A stretch of 6,987 bases of DNA from the NCBI GenBank assembly GCA_964632485.1, contig CAZWDO010000019.1:25854-32840 (forward strand), given 5' to 3'. This DNA comes from CAZWDO01 sp964632485 [NCBI: uncultured bacterium] (lineage in GTDB: Bacteria > JAGOEH01). The notes beneath the pieces are model-generated. The model had not been told where the DNA came from. It searched no databases and was given only the letters and a program-made list of their open reading frames with translations. Position 1 is the stretch's first letter, and the number at the start of each line of letters is the position of its first letter. The position numbers and the translations under genes are program-made. Below, in pieces: positions 1 through 5,149 of this stretch.

Positions 1-32
1 ACGCCGAATAAGACGACGCGGGGACAGCGGAG

Positions 33-512
33 ATGGTACGGATCGATACGGAGCGTTTGCTGGAGCTGGGGTATTTCGCGGATGACGCGCGACCCCGTCC
101 GCTGCGGAAGTGGCAGTATGTGATGGATTTGGGACGCATCCCGGCGGAGATGGCGGACGAGCAGATCGCGCCGCACGCGGAAAGCGGATGCCGGGAGGCG
201 TGGACGCGGCTGGGTACGGCTGCGGAAGCGGCTTCGGCGGACGGGGCGGCTGTTGAAGACCTTGGGGAGGTGATTGAGGCGGCGGCGTGTCTGGCGCTTG
301 CGAGCCTGATCCCTTCGGCGGGGATATTCTACGCGGCGGGGGCGTCTTCGGCGGCGCGGGAAGTGGCGGAGATGGACTGGCGGTATTACACAGCGGAAGA
401 ATCCTTGCGGCTGGCGGCGGCGTGGCGCGCGCGCGCGGGGGAGCTTCTGCGGCGGGCGGCGATGGCTGACGGCCGCGGAACGGATGATTATGTGGGCGTG
501 CAGATCATATAA
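33..512 (+). CDS. Phage protein of unknown function, possibly head-tail connector-like
   Basis: I do not recognise this 159-residue protein with certainty. It is predicted mostly alpha-helical and Ala-rich: an N-terminal segment with Arg/Pro/Trp (residues 20-35), an acidic middle, a helix-prone hydrophobic stretch around residues 80-105, and an Arg/Ala-rich C-terminal helix near residues 125-145. Size and all-helical nature resemble small connector or head-completion proteins of tailed phages, but no diagnostic motif is visible, so this is only inference. The start follows an in-frame stop at 9-11, which may be the end of an upstream gene, and a GGGGA at 20-24 with an 8-nt spacer serves as Shine-Dalgarno. 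The transglycosylase start lies just after its stop, suggesting co-transcription. Codon use is GC-rich like most neighbours. That it is a gene is likely; the function is open. Confidence 0.72.
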   Translation: MVRIDTERLLELGYFADDARPRPLRKWQYVMDLGRIPAEMADEQIAPHAESGCREAWTRLGTAAEAASADGAAVEDLGEVIEAAACLALASLIPSAGIFYAAGASSAAREVAEMDWRYYTAEESLRLAAAWRARAGELLRRAAMADGRGTDDYVGVQII

Positions 513-517
513 TAATG

Positions 518-524
518 AAAGGAA
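518..524 (+). promoter_or_regulatory. Shine-Dalgarno selecting the transglycosylase start
   Basis: AAAGGAA lies 5 nt before the ATG at 530. The alternative in-frame ATG at 515 is only 2 nt after the previous stop and overlaps this site, so 530 is the better start. Confidence 0.7.
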
Positions 525-529
525 CGGAT

Positions 530-1090
530 ATGGCGAAAGAGAAGAGCGCGGCTGGGAAGTCGGCTTGTGATGAAATGGATCGGATCGTCGAGTCGGCGGT
601 GGCGGCCGCCCGGTCGGAATACGGGTTGGATGATTGTATTGATTTCAGCGTAGAACTGGTTCGCGCGGTGATAGAAGTGGAGAGCGCGGGGAACATCTAT
701 GCGCAGCGGTACGAAGCGCATTATCGGTACACGAATTTGCAGTTCAAGCGTCCGCGGCTGTGCGGTTCGCAGTTGGAGCAGTTTTCGCAGCAGTGTTCAT
801 ACGGATTGATGCAGCTCATGCTGGCGACGGCGCGCGAGTTCGGCTTTGACGGCTGGCCGGGCGAATTGTTCGAGGTGGAGACGAATGTCCGTCTCGGGGC
901 GCGGGTATTGGCGTCGAAGTTCAAGAGATATTATGCGAGCGATGGTCTGGAAGGCGCGATCGCGGCGTACAACGCGGGCTCAGCGCGTCGGGATGCGAGC
1001 GGGGCGCTGCGGAACGCGGGATATGTTTTGAAGGTAATTTCCGCTTTGTCCGGCAAAGGGCATGGGGAGCGAGTGGGTGTCGAGGGTTAG
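530..1090 (+). CDS. Lytic transglycosylase, SLT (family 1) domain
   Basis: A peptidoglycan lytic transglycosylase: such enzymes cleave the MurNAc-GlcNAc bond to give 1,6-anhydro-MurNAc ends. The family-1 motifs appear in order. Counting from the upstream ATG at 515 (subtract 5 for the 530 start), these are VEVES-like catalytic Glu56 in IEVESAGN, SYGLMQLM at 95-102, NVRLGARVL at 124-132, AIAAYNAG at 148-155 and a closing GYVLKV at 169-174. Length (186 residues from 530) is one compact catalytic domain plus a charged N-terminal helix. No signal peptide or membrane segment is visible, so release would need a holin or virion delivery. Two cysteines (83 and 94) bracket the insertion before GLMQ. 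In phages such enzymes act as endolysins or as tail-associated wall-opening enzymes; position next to structural genes does not settle which. Identification as SLT-fold is firm, the biological role is inferred. Confidence 0.92.
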   Translation: MAKEKSAAGKSACDEMDRIVESAVAAARSEYGLDDCIDFSVELVRAVIEVESAGNIYAQRYEAHYRYTNLQFKRPRLCGSQLEQFSQQCSYGLMQLMLATAREFGFDGWPGELFEVETNVRLGARVLASKFKRYYASDGLEGAIAAYNAGSARRDASGALRNAGYVLKVISALSGKGHGERVGVEG

Positions 1091-1187
1091 TTGGAGACGG
1101 CTGAACTTTGTACGTCCGCCCGGGCAAAATGTCCGAATGGCGAAAAACGACGGGAAAAGGCGTTTTAAGCGCAGAGGAAAAACAATC

Positions 1188-1238
1188 CGTGTTCAGGGTC
1201 GTTTTTTTAAATTGAACACGATTTGAACACGATTGAAC
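1188..1238 (+). repeat. Cluster of TGAACACG motifs: one inverted, two direct, one partial
   Basis: CGTGTTCA at 1188-1195 is the reverse complement of TGAACACG at 1213-1220, which recurs at 1224-1231. The 11-mer TTGAACACGAT occurs in tandem at 1212-1222 and 1223-1233, and a further TTGAAC is at 1233-1238. The inverted pair flanks a loop with a run of seven T. It sits in the largest gap of the left half, upstream of the tail gene block. This arrangement suits an operator or other protein-binding site, but the binding protein is unknown. Confidence 0.6.
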
Positions 1239-1283
1239 GGGAAATTATTGATTTTAACGTTGGGTCGGGCCGCGAGAAGCGAA

Positions 1284-1328
1284 ATGGGCTGGAAGCCCAT
1301 GCCACTTTAGGCTGGAAGCCCATGCCAC
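1284..1328 (+). repeat. Two tandem copies of a REP-like hairpin repeat
   Basis: The 19-mer GGCTGGAAGCCCATGCCAC occurs at 1287-1305 and 1310-1328 (period 23 nt). The first copy forms a perfect 7-bp hairpin: ATGGGCT at 1284-1290, loop GGA, AGCCCAT at 1294-1300; the second keeps a 4-bp core. From memory, very similar words are scattered between genes in some bacterial genomes, so this looks like a host-type intergenic repeat rather than a phage signal. It ends 16 nt before the next start codon. Confidence 0.75.
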
Positions 1329-1344
1329 ATAAGAAGAGGAAAAT

Positions 1345-1815
1345 ATGAGCGAGAGCATCGAGAGGAAAATCAGGGCTGAGATCGAGCGGCGCATTCTGGA
1401 GCTCTATCCGGAATACGCGACGCGGGGCGGCCGGGGGGTTCGCGGCAGGAACTTTCTGGTGGTTATCGCGGAGCGGCGGGTGAATTTGAATTATATGCCG
1501 GAACCGTCGCTCGATGATTCGGCAGCGCTGGTTTCGGCGGAAGTGGACGCGACAGTGGGAGTGATATTTTACGCGGCGGAAGACGAGGCGCTGGATGTGG
1601 AGCCGTTCATGCGGTCGCTGCTGCTGTATCCTCGCATCGAGGACGAAGCGGGCGCGGAGATCGCTTTGGTTCGGCTGCCGATCACGACGGCGATCCTTGA
1701 GGGATCGACGATGGATCGGGAATATGTTCAAATTCCGATCCGCTATCGGTATGCGGGGGATTTTGCTCCCGCGGAACTGGTTTTGCTGGAGAGGATGAAG
1801 GAGGAGGAGCGATGA
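1345..1815 (+). CDS. Probable phage tail-completion (tail-terminator / gp37-like) protein
   Basis: A 156-residue alpha/beta protein. It begins with a charged amphipathic helix (residues 3-24), followed by beta-type segments at 37-50 (FLVVIAERRVNLNY), 62-77 and 107-138, and ends in an acidic, Glu-rich tail. Size, the central helix with LLLYP (91-96) and the alternating strand near the C-terminus (YVQIPIRYRY, 127-136) resemble minor tail or tail-terminator proteins that cap the tail tube, such as Mu gp37-type proteins. This rests on general pattern plus its place upstream of a tail-tube-like gene, not on a recognised motif. AGAGGA at 1335-1340 is the ribosome site. The stop overlaps the next start as ATGA (1812-1815), indicating translational coupling. 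It could alternatively be another small neck or baseplate protein. Confidence 0.6.
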   Translation: MSESIERKIRAEIERRILELYPEYATRGGRGVRGRNFLVVIAERRVNLNYMPEPSLDDSAALVSAEVDATVGVIFYAAEDEALDVEPFMRSLLLYPRIEDEAGAEIALVRLPITTAILEGSTMDREYVQIPIRYRYAGDFAPAELVLLERMKEEER

Positions 1816-2150
1816 CGGCGGCGCGTCGGAAAGAAGCGGCAGGAGAATTGTTTTCGTTAGGGGAGATCGCATTGAAGCTGGAGAACATATCTGCGCGGAT
1901 GGAAGCGGTTGAGGCGGCGCTGGAGCGGATTGCGGAGCGGATGGACTCTGCGTCGCAATGCGGGGGCGCGGTGGATTTGCGGTTGGCGGAGCATGAGCTG
2001 AGGCTTCGCCGGATTGAGGAGGAGCGGACTCGGGAAGTGGCGGCGGAAGCCCGTCGGGCGTCGGAACATCGCAAAACGATGTGGAGTCTCGGCATCGCGG
2101 TAGGGGTTTTATTCCTCGAGGCGGTCGCTCGGGCGATATTTCATTATTAA
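1812..2150 (+). CDS. Coiled-coil protein with C-terminal membrane segment (XhlA-like topology)
   Basis: A 112-residue protein. Residues 16-48 and 54-88 are heptad-like, highly charged helices separated by a short Gly/Cys break (QCGGAVD, 49-55). A single hydrophobic segment at about 90-110 (start MWSLGIAVGVLFLEA) ends the protein. This topology, a cytoplasmic coiled coil with one C-terminal transmembrane helix, matches the phage XhlA/holin-associated type, which assists lysis; several unrelated small phage proteins share it. The start overlaps the preceding stop (ATGA), with a GAAGGAGGAGGAG-type purine run just upstream. Its position between a tail-terminator-like gene and a tail-tube-like gene is unusual for a lysis protein, so a tail-related membrane role should stay open. 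No catalytic motif is present. Confidence 0.7.
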   Translation: MTAARRKEAAGELFSLGEIALKLENISARMEAVEAALERIAERMDSASQCGGAVDLRLAEHELRLRRIEEERTREVAAEARRASEHRKTMWSLGIAVGVLFLEAVARAIFHY

Positions 2151-2165
2151 CAAGGAGACACAATT

Positions 2166-3032
2166 ATGGCGAATGTACAGGACCAACTTTCCCGGGCGCT
2201 TGCGGGACCGGGAACGGTGTATATTCAGCGATACGTTTCGGAGACGGAACTGTCGGCTGATCAGGTTATTTTAAGCGCGTTGAAAGACGGGATCGATTTC
2301 AAGGCCACGCTGGACAAATTAGAAGTGAGCGCGGATTCGTGCTATGCTCCGATTGACGAGTTTATTTCTGGCATCAAGGGGGATGGCGAACTGGTTTTGT
2401 TGGACGTGGACGCGGAGATGATACATCAGTTTCTTGGCGGGACGCTGGTATCGGAATCGGGCACGGAGAACCGAGGGGTGAAGTTTTATCAGACGGATGT
2501 GGAGAACGCGGCGGTGACGGCGCGGGTGAAGTTCGTTCCCAAATCGACCAAAGCGGCGGGGAAAGGCGTGATCCTCTATCGGTGCAAAGTTTCGATTTCG
2601 GAGTTGAACATGGGCATGAAGCGCAGCGAATTGCGTTCGTACAAAGTAACGATCAAGCTTCTGGAACCACCGGTCACGACCCCGGCGACGCCGTATTTTT
2701 ATGTCGGCGCGCTAACGCTGGCTGAAGTGGATGCGCCGAGCGCGACGACTTCGGCGGCTTCTTCGGTGGGCGCGGACGAGGCGACGATGAATGGTTCGGT
2801 AAATCCGAACGGCTCTTCGACAGTGGTGAAGTTCGAATGGGGCGAAACAGTCTCATACGGGAACGTGATTACGGCGGCGGAAAGCCCGGCGACGGGGTCG
2901 TCCGCAGTGAGCGTGAGCGCGTATATCGGCGGGTTGGAAGCGGAAACGGCGTATCATTTTCGCTGCGTGGCATGGTCGGACGGCGGCTTGACGGTGGGCG
3001 CGGATGCGACGTTCACGACCACGGCCTCCTAA
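2166..3032 (+). CDS. Major tail (tube-like) protein with C-terminal fibronectin-III-like domain
   Basis: A 288-residue, two-part virion protein. The N-terminal part (about 1-168) has the beta-rich pattern of tail-tube subunits: an opening with GTVYIQRYV (16-24), KATLDKLEVSADS (46-58), a helix with Asp/Glu followed by GDGELVLLDVDAEMIHQFLGG (72-92), and paired strands at 115-125 and 134-148. After a Pro/Thr linker (168-190), residues 191-286 form a fibronectin-III/Ig-like domain with the typical signatures GSVNPNGSSTVVKFEWG, SYGN, GLEAETAYHFRCVAW and GADATFTT. Such domains commonly decorate phage tail tubes and are thought to bind surface carbohydrates weakly. AAGGAG at 2153-2158 gives a clear start. 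Its neighbours, a terminator-like gene upstream and a fibre-like gene downstream, agree. The FN3 domain call is strong; the tube assignment is moderate, since a capsid decoration or baseplate protein is the alternative. Confidence 0.78.
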   Translation: MANVQDQLSRALAGPGTVYIQRYVSETELSADQVILSALKDGIDFKATLDKLEVSADSCYAPIDEFISGIKGDGELVLLDVDAEMIHQFLGGTLVSESGTENRGVKFYQTDVENAAVTARVKFVPKSTKAAGKGVILYRCKVSISELNMGMKRSELRSYKVTIKLLEPPVTTPATPYFYVGALTLAEVDAPSATTSAASSVGADEATMNGSVNPNGSSTVVKFEWGETVSYGNVITAAESPATGSSAVSVSAYIGGLEAETAYHFRCVAWSDGGLTVGADATFTTTAS

Positions 3033-3093
3033 GCGAGAAGGGGTAAGGATGAAGAGAGCCTGGCTTGCAGCCGACTGGACAAAATATTCTGTG

Positions 3094-3100
3094 AAAGGGG
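3094..3100 (+). promoter_or_regulatory. Internal Shine-Dalgarno for the signal-peptide form
   Basis: AAAGGGG lies 5 nt before the ATG at 3106. A second in-frame ATG at 3049 also has a site, AGAAGGGG at 3036-3043. The 3106 start leaves a short basic n-region directly before the hydrophobic core. Confidence 0.6.
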
Positions 3101-3105
3101 CAAAG

Positions 3106-3636
3106 ATGAAACGGAACTGGAAAGCGGCGTTATGCGCGGCGGTGGGTTTCGCGCTGCTGATCGCGCTGTTCGGGGGGTTTTCCCGATCCCGGGCGGACGG
3201 CGGGCCGCGAGTGATCAACTGTAATGAGAGCAATCGGTACCTGGAAGGGATCGACTCGGCGACGGTTCAAGTGAACGCGGATACGATGCGGCGAGTCGGG
3301 ACGAAGACGGGCCGGGAGCTCGTCGGCGTGGAGCTGACGATTTCGAAAACGGGCGGCCGGGTGCATCTGGCGCCGACCGAGGGCCTTTCCTTCCTCACGG
3401 GGGTGGTTTATGGCTATGCCGGAGGGTTGGACGGGTTTTCGCCAGGCGCGGGGATGACGGACACGCTGGAGTCTCGGCTGATCGCGCTGGATAGCGCCCT
3501 CGATCGCGGGGTTCGGCTGAGCTGGCCGGTGTCGGACGGAGTGTCGAAACTGCGGCTGGAAGGCGTGGGGCTGATGAGTGGGGATACGGTGCGCGTGTGG
3601 GCGGTTCCGGCGTATTCGCCCGCGCCAGTCCGGTAG
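3106..3636 (+). CDS. Unknown exported or membrane-anchored phage protein
   Basis: I do not recognise a family. From the chosen start the 176-residue product begins with a classic signal: basic MKRNWK, hydrophobic residues 7-24, then SRSRADGG. Cleavage after about residue 30 is possible, or it stays as an N-in anchor. The remainder is a Gly-rich beta-type domain: VINCN (36-40), SATVQVNAD (51-59), ELVGVELTIS (71-80), an Asp/Gly-rich loop (107-120) and closing strands at 149-167. An in-frame ATG at 3049 with its own ribosome site would add 19 residues (MKRAWLAADW...) that push the hydrophobic core inward. The gene follows the tail-tube-like gene by 73 nt, or by 16 nt from the longer start. Export suggests a periplasmic or envelope role, for example superinfection exclusion or lysis, but that is inference. 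Composition matches its neighbours. Confidence 0.68.
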   Translation: MKRNWKAALCAAVGFALLIALFGGFSRSRADGGPRVINCNESNRYLEGIDSATVQVNADTMRRVGTKTGRELVGVELTISKTGGRVHLAPTEGLSFLTGVVYGYAGGLDGFSPGAGMTDTLESRLIALDSALDRGVRLSWPVSDGVSKLRLEGVGLMSGDTVRVWAVPAYSPAPVR

Positions 3637-3732
3637 GGACGGACGGCTGGGATGTGGAGCTGGCTGGGATTTTTGCGCCCGCGGAGTCTGCGGGACTGGA
3701 TTATGTTCGTAACGGCAGGGTATACAATAATT

Positions 3733-3740
3733 AAAAGGAG
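3733..3740 (+). promoter_or_regulatory. Strong Shine-Dalgarno selecting the start at 3748
   Basis: AAAAGGAG with a 7-nt spacer precedes the ATG at 3748. It is the best ribosome site nearby and favours 3748 over the in-frame ATG at 3652. An AT-rich TATACAAT at 3721-3728 just upstream resembles a -10 box, but I found no good -35 box at the right distance. Confidence 0.7.
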
Positions 3741-3747
3741 TTTACAA

Positions 3748-4065
3748 ATGATTAAATTTATGCAACTGATCGGGGCGCTGATTGCGACGCTTCCGCTGAA
3801 GATCATGCAGGCGTCGGAAGACAAAATTATCACGCTGGACGAGTTTTTGCAGCTCGCGCGATCGACGGCGAAAGGGCTGGGTTTCGAGGAAGCGCGTATC
3901 GCCCGACTGAGCGATCCGGCGGCGTCCGCGATCCTCTCGGGAGCGGAACGGATCGCAGCCGCGGCTGCTGACCGCGAGCTGACGGCGGATGAAGTTTTCG
4001 GTATTCTGGAAGAAACGGTTCGCGCAGCGGGACTGGGCAATATCAAGCTGATCGGGCTGAAATAG
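3748..4065 (+). CDS. Small helical protein with an internal duplication, function unknown
   Basis: A 105-residue protein that I cannot assign. An N-terminal hydrophobic or amphipathic helix (residues 4-20) precedes two similar units. DKIITLDEFLQLARS...GLG starts near residue 25 and DRELTADEVFGILEE...GLG near residue 75; they share D..-[IL]-T-x-D-E and a closing GLG. Each resembles the second half of an EF-hand loop leading into a helix, but the calcium-ligand pattern is incomplete, so metal binding is doubtful. Small phage proteins with an 'ITxDE' helix do occur near holins, which is the only functional hint. A longer in-frame form from ATG 3652 would add 32 residues, including a short hydrophobic stretch (WIMFVTAGYTII), but its ribosome site is weak. 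Codon use resembles the neighbours. Confidence 0.68.
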   Translation: MIKFMQLIGALIATLPLKIMQASEDKIITLDEFLQLARSTAKGLGFEEARIARLSDPAASAILSGAERIAAAAADRELTADEVFGILEETVRAAGLGNIKLIGLK

Positions 4066-4083
4066 CCGCGAGTTTGGTGTCGA

Positions 4084-4110
4084 TTTCGGTTGTTTCGGCG
4101 GTTTCGGCGT
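4084..4110 (+). repeat. Three tandem 9-nt units, TTTCGGnnn
   Basis: TTTCGGTTG, TTTCGGCGG and TTTCGGCGT follow one another without a gap, 19 nt after the upstream stop. This is a simple tandem repeat of unknown role. Confidence 0.7.
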
Positions 4111-4198
4111 TTATGGGTCGCCCCTCGGTTCGGCATGGGGATCGGGGGGCGGCGCAGAAATGCGGATGCGGGGGGAGGAAGAGAAGATGGAAGGGAGG

Positions 4199-4217
4199 AA
4201 TACACGAAATACACGGA
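4199..4217 (+). repeat. Tandem doublet AATACACGA / AATACACGGA
   Basis: Two near-identical 9-10 nt units lie end to end. From memory, 'AATACACGAAATACACGGAA'-type text is common in intergenic DNA of uncultivated bacteria, so it points to chromosomal rather than viral sequence. Confidence 0.55.
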
Positions 4218-4242
4218 AGTCGCGGAAAGAGAAAGAGCAGAT

Positions 4243-4269
4243 GGATTCCGGGTCAAGCCCGGAATGACA
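4243..4269 (+). repeat. REP-like hairpin repeat
   Basis: ATTCCGGG at 4245-4252 and CCCGGAAT at 4258-4265 form a perfect 8-bp stem around loop TCAAG, followed by GACA. This is the widely distributed 'GGATTCCGGGTCAAGCCCGG' type of intergenic repeat. It is unlike the hairpin repeat at 1284-1328, so two repeat families are present. Confidence 0.8.
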
Positions 4270-4287
4270 AAAATCGGTGCGGAAGGT

Positions 4288-4503
4288 ATGGAAACTGTGA
4301 AAAAGATTGTTCATGGACTGGCGGCGCGGGCCGCGCTGACGGTTCTGGTGGCCGCGGGATTGGGCGTCGGCATTTCGGTTTGCCGCCGGGATGACCCGCC
4401 GAGAGCGAGATCGGGATTTTTCCGGACGGCGGCGGACGGGACGCTGCATGTGCGCGCGCTGATCGCCGACGAACTGAAGGCGTATCGGCGGTCGCCGCGA
4501 TAA
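4288..4503 (+). CDS. Small single-pass membrane protein, function unknown
   Basis: A 71-residue product with one hydrophobic segment at about residues 12-32 (HGLAARAALTVLVAAGLGVG region), preceded by KK and followed by the basic/acidic CRRDD. This predicts an N-in, C-out anchor with a roughly 40-residue soluble tail. The cysteine after the membrane segment (ISVC) is not a convincing lipobox, because Val occupies the -1 position. GGAAGG at 4281-4286 is too close to the ATG at 4288 but well spaced (10 nt) for the in-frame GTG at 4297, which may be the true start. A frame extending further upstream runs through repeat DNA and is rejected. Small membrane proteins like this occur in phage lysis modules (holin or spanin partners), but no family motif is seen. 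The next gene begins 42 nt downstream. Confidence 0.55.
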   Translation: METVKKIVHGLAARAALTVLVAAGLGVGISVCRRDDPPRARSGFFRTAADGTLHVRALIADELKAYRRSPR

Positions 4504-4515
4504 TCGACACGAACG

Positions 4516-4532
4516 CGCGCCGGATCGGCGCG
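4516..4532 (+). other. GC-rich hairpin before the fibre-like gene
   Basis: CGCGCCG at 4516-4522 and CGGCGCG at 4526-4532 form a perfect 7-bp stem with loop GAT. It ends 2 nt before the AAAGGA ribosome site (4535-4540) of the next gene, so it could affect translation or mark a recombination edge. There is no T-run, so it is not a canonical terminator. Confidence 0.55.
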
Positions 4533-4545
4533 GGAAAGGAAGCGC

Positions 4546-5136
4546 ATGCAGGACTACAGCGCTGAACTCTATCAACTTCTCCAGCGTCTGAACGCACTGA
4601 AAACCATTCGGGGCGACGGATTCGATCCGGCGACCGACACCCTCGAAAAGCTCCGAGACGAACTGACCGCCATCGAGGGCTCCGGATTCGCCACAGCCAG
4701 CCACAGCCTCGCAAAACTGGCCGGCTCAGCGTTCGATCCGGCGACCGACTCCCTCCAGCAAATCCGCGACAACATGCCCGCTTCGGCTCCGCTTTCGAAC
4801 ATATATTCTTCGTCGAATTATAACCAGACGGCAAACACAACCATAAACGTTACTGGCGCGGGGATATTGCTTTCGCTCGGGGGCGGAATTGTCTCCTCCT
4901 CCGTTGCCATGTCCACCTGGAGCACACTTAAGGCGAGCATATACAAAGACGACGACACGAATTATACGGATGTTTATGTTGCGATCCAACACAATCCAGG
5001 AAACAATTATTATTTTCTCAACTCAGTAAAGTCGGTTCCGCTCATGCTCTCGTTCAGTACCCGGCTAAAAATTGTTTTCACGTTTGTTGCATCGAACACG
5101 AGCTACGATTATTACGCCGTATACACACTAAATTGA
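4546..5136 (+). CDS. Tail-fibre-like or receptor-binding-like virion protein
   Basis: A 196-residue, two-part protein. The N-terminal part carries repeated modules: GFDPATDTLEKLRDEL (25-40), a diverged GFATASHSLAKLAGS (47-61) and AFDPATDSLQQIRDNM (62-77). 'FDPATDSLExIRD'-type modules recur in phage tail and fibre proteins. From about residue 84 it changes to a Ser/Thr/Asn/Tyr-rich beta domain (VTGAGILLSLGGG, STWSTLKASIY, YTDVYVAIQ, LKIVFTFVA, ending YDYYAVYTLN), as expected for a small trimeric tip or receptor-binding domain. AAAGGA at 4535-4540 fixes the start. The base composition is distinct: the first part is C-rich rather than G-rich on the coding strand and the C-terminal part is AT-rich, unlike the surrounding genes. 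That suggests acquisition from another phage, as is common for host-range genes. The fibre role is inferred; the repeat structure is directly visible. Confidence 0.7.
   Translation: MQDYSAELYQLLQRLNALKTIRGDGFDPATDTLEKLRDELTAIEGSGFATASHSLAKLAGSAFDPATDSLQQIRDNMPASAPLSNIYSSSNYNQTANTTINVTGAGILLSLGGGIVSSSVAMSTWSTLKASIYKDDDTNYTDVYVAIQHNPGNNYYFLNSVKSVPLMLSFSTRLKIVFTFVASNTSYDYYAVYTLN
4621..4749 (+). repeat. 18-nt exact direct repeat within the fibre-like gene
   Basis: TTCGATCCGGCGACCGAC occurs at 4621-4638 and 4732-4749, 111 nt (37 codons) apart and in the same frame. A diverged third unit starts near 4684. Unequal recombination between the copies could change module number. Confidence 0.85.
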
Positions 5137-5149
5137 GGGAGGAATATGC

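Larger units (their letters stand above)
4066..4287 (+). other. Non-coding spacer rich in short repeats
   Basis: The open frames that cross this stretch translate to the arginine/glycine-rich text typical of repeat DNA. One frame reads GFRVKPGMTK and another WIPGQARNDK, both known artefactual translations of a common intergenic hairpin repeat. There is no ribosome site with a credible protein start before 4288. It holds a 9-nt triplicate, an ATACACG doublet and a hairpin repeat, listed separately. Confidence 0.65.

Noticed and set aside
425-437. Alternating GC run (possible Z-DNA)
   Set aside because: It is short and explained by Ala/Arg codons in a GC-rich gene.
1143-1208. Possible terminator: AAAAACGAC at 1143-1151 pairs with GTCGTTTTT at 1198-1206, followed by T residues
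   Set aside because: The stem is weak and the loop is 46 nt long, so it does not fit an intrinsic terminator.
1207-2163. Long open frame on the minus strand (318 codons)
   Set aside because: It is antisense to three convincing + strand genes, is Pro/Arg/Ser-rich as expected from reading GC-rich codons backwards, and has no ribosome site or recognisable domain.
3700-3728. Promoter with -10 TACAAT at 3723-3728
   Set aside because: The -10 match is good, but the sequence at -35 distance matches the consensus poorly, so it is noted only as an AT-rich leader.
3414-4256. Long minus-strand open frame (280 codons)
   Set aside because: It runs antisense to two + strand genes and through the repeat spacer; the composition is that of a shadow frame.
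4074-4394. Plus-strand frame crossing the repeat spacer
   Set aside because: It reads WIPGQARNDK, a well-known artefactual translation of a common hairpin repeat, and is highly Gly/Arg-rich.
4111-4840. Overlapping minus-strand frames opposite the fibre-like gene start, where strand skew flips
   Set aside because: The C-rich + strand could suggest a minus-strand gene, but the + frame has a good ribosome site and recognisable repeated FDPATD modules, while the minus frames look like low-complexity Arg/Pro text.
4870-5136. Asn/Tyr/Ser-rich C-terminus as a diversity-generating retroelement target
   Set aside because: AAC/AAT and TAT/TAC codons are frequent, but there is no reverse transcriptase, no template-like copy and no C-type lectin pattern in the window.
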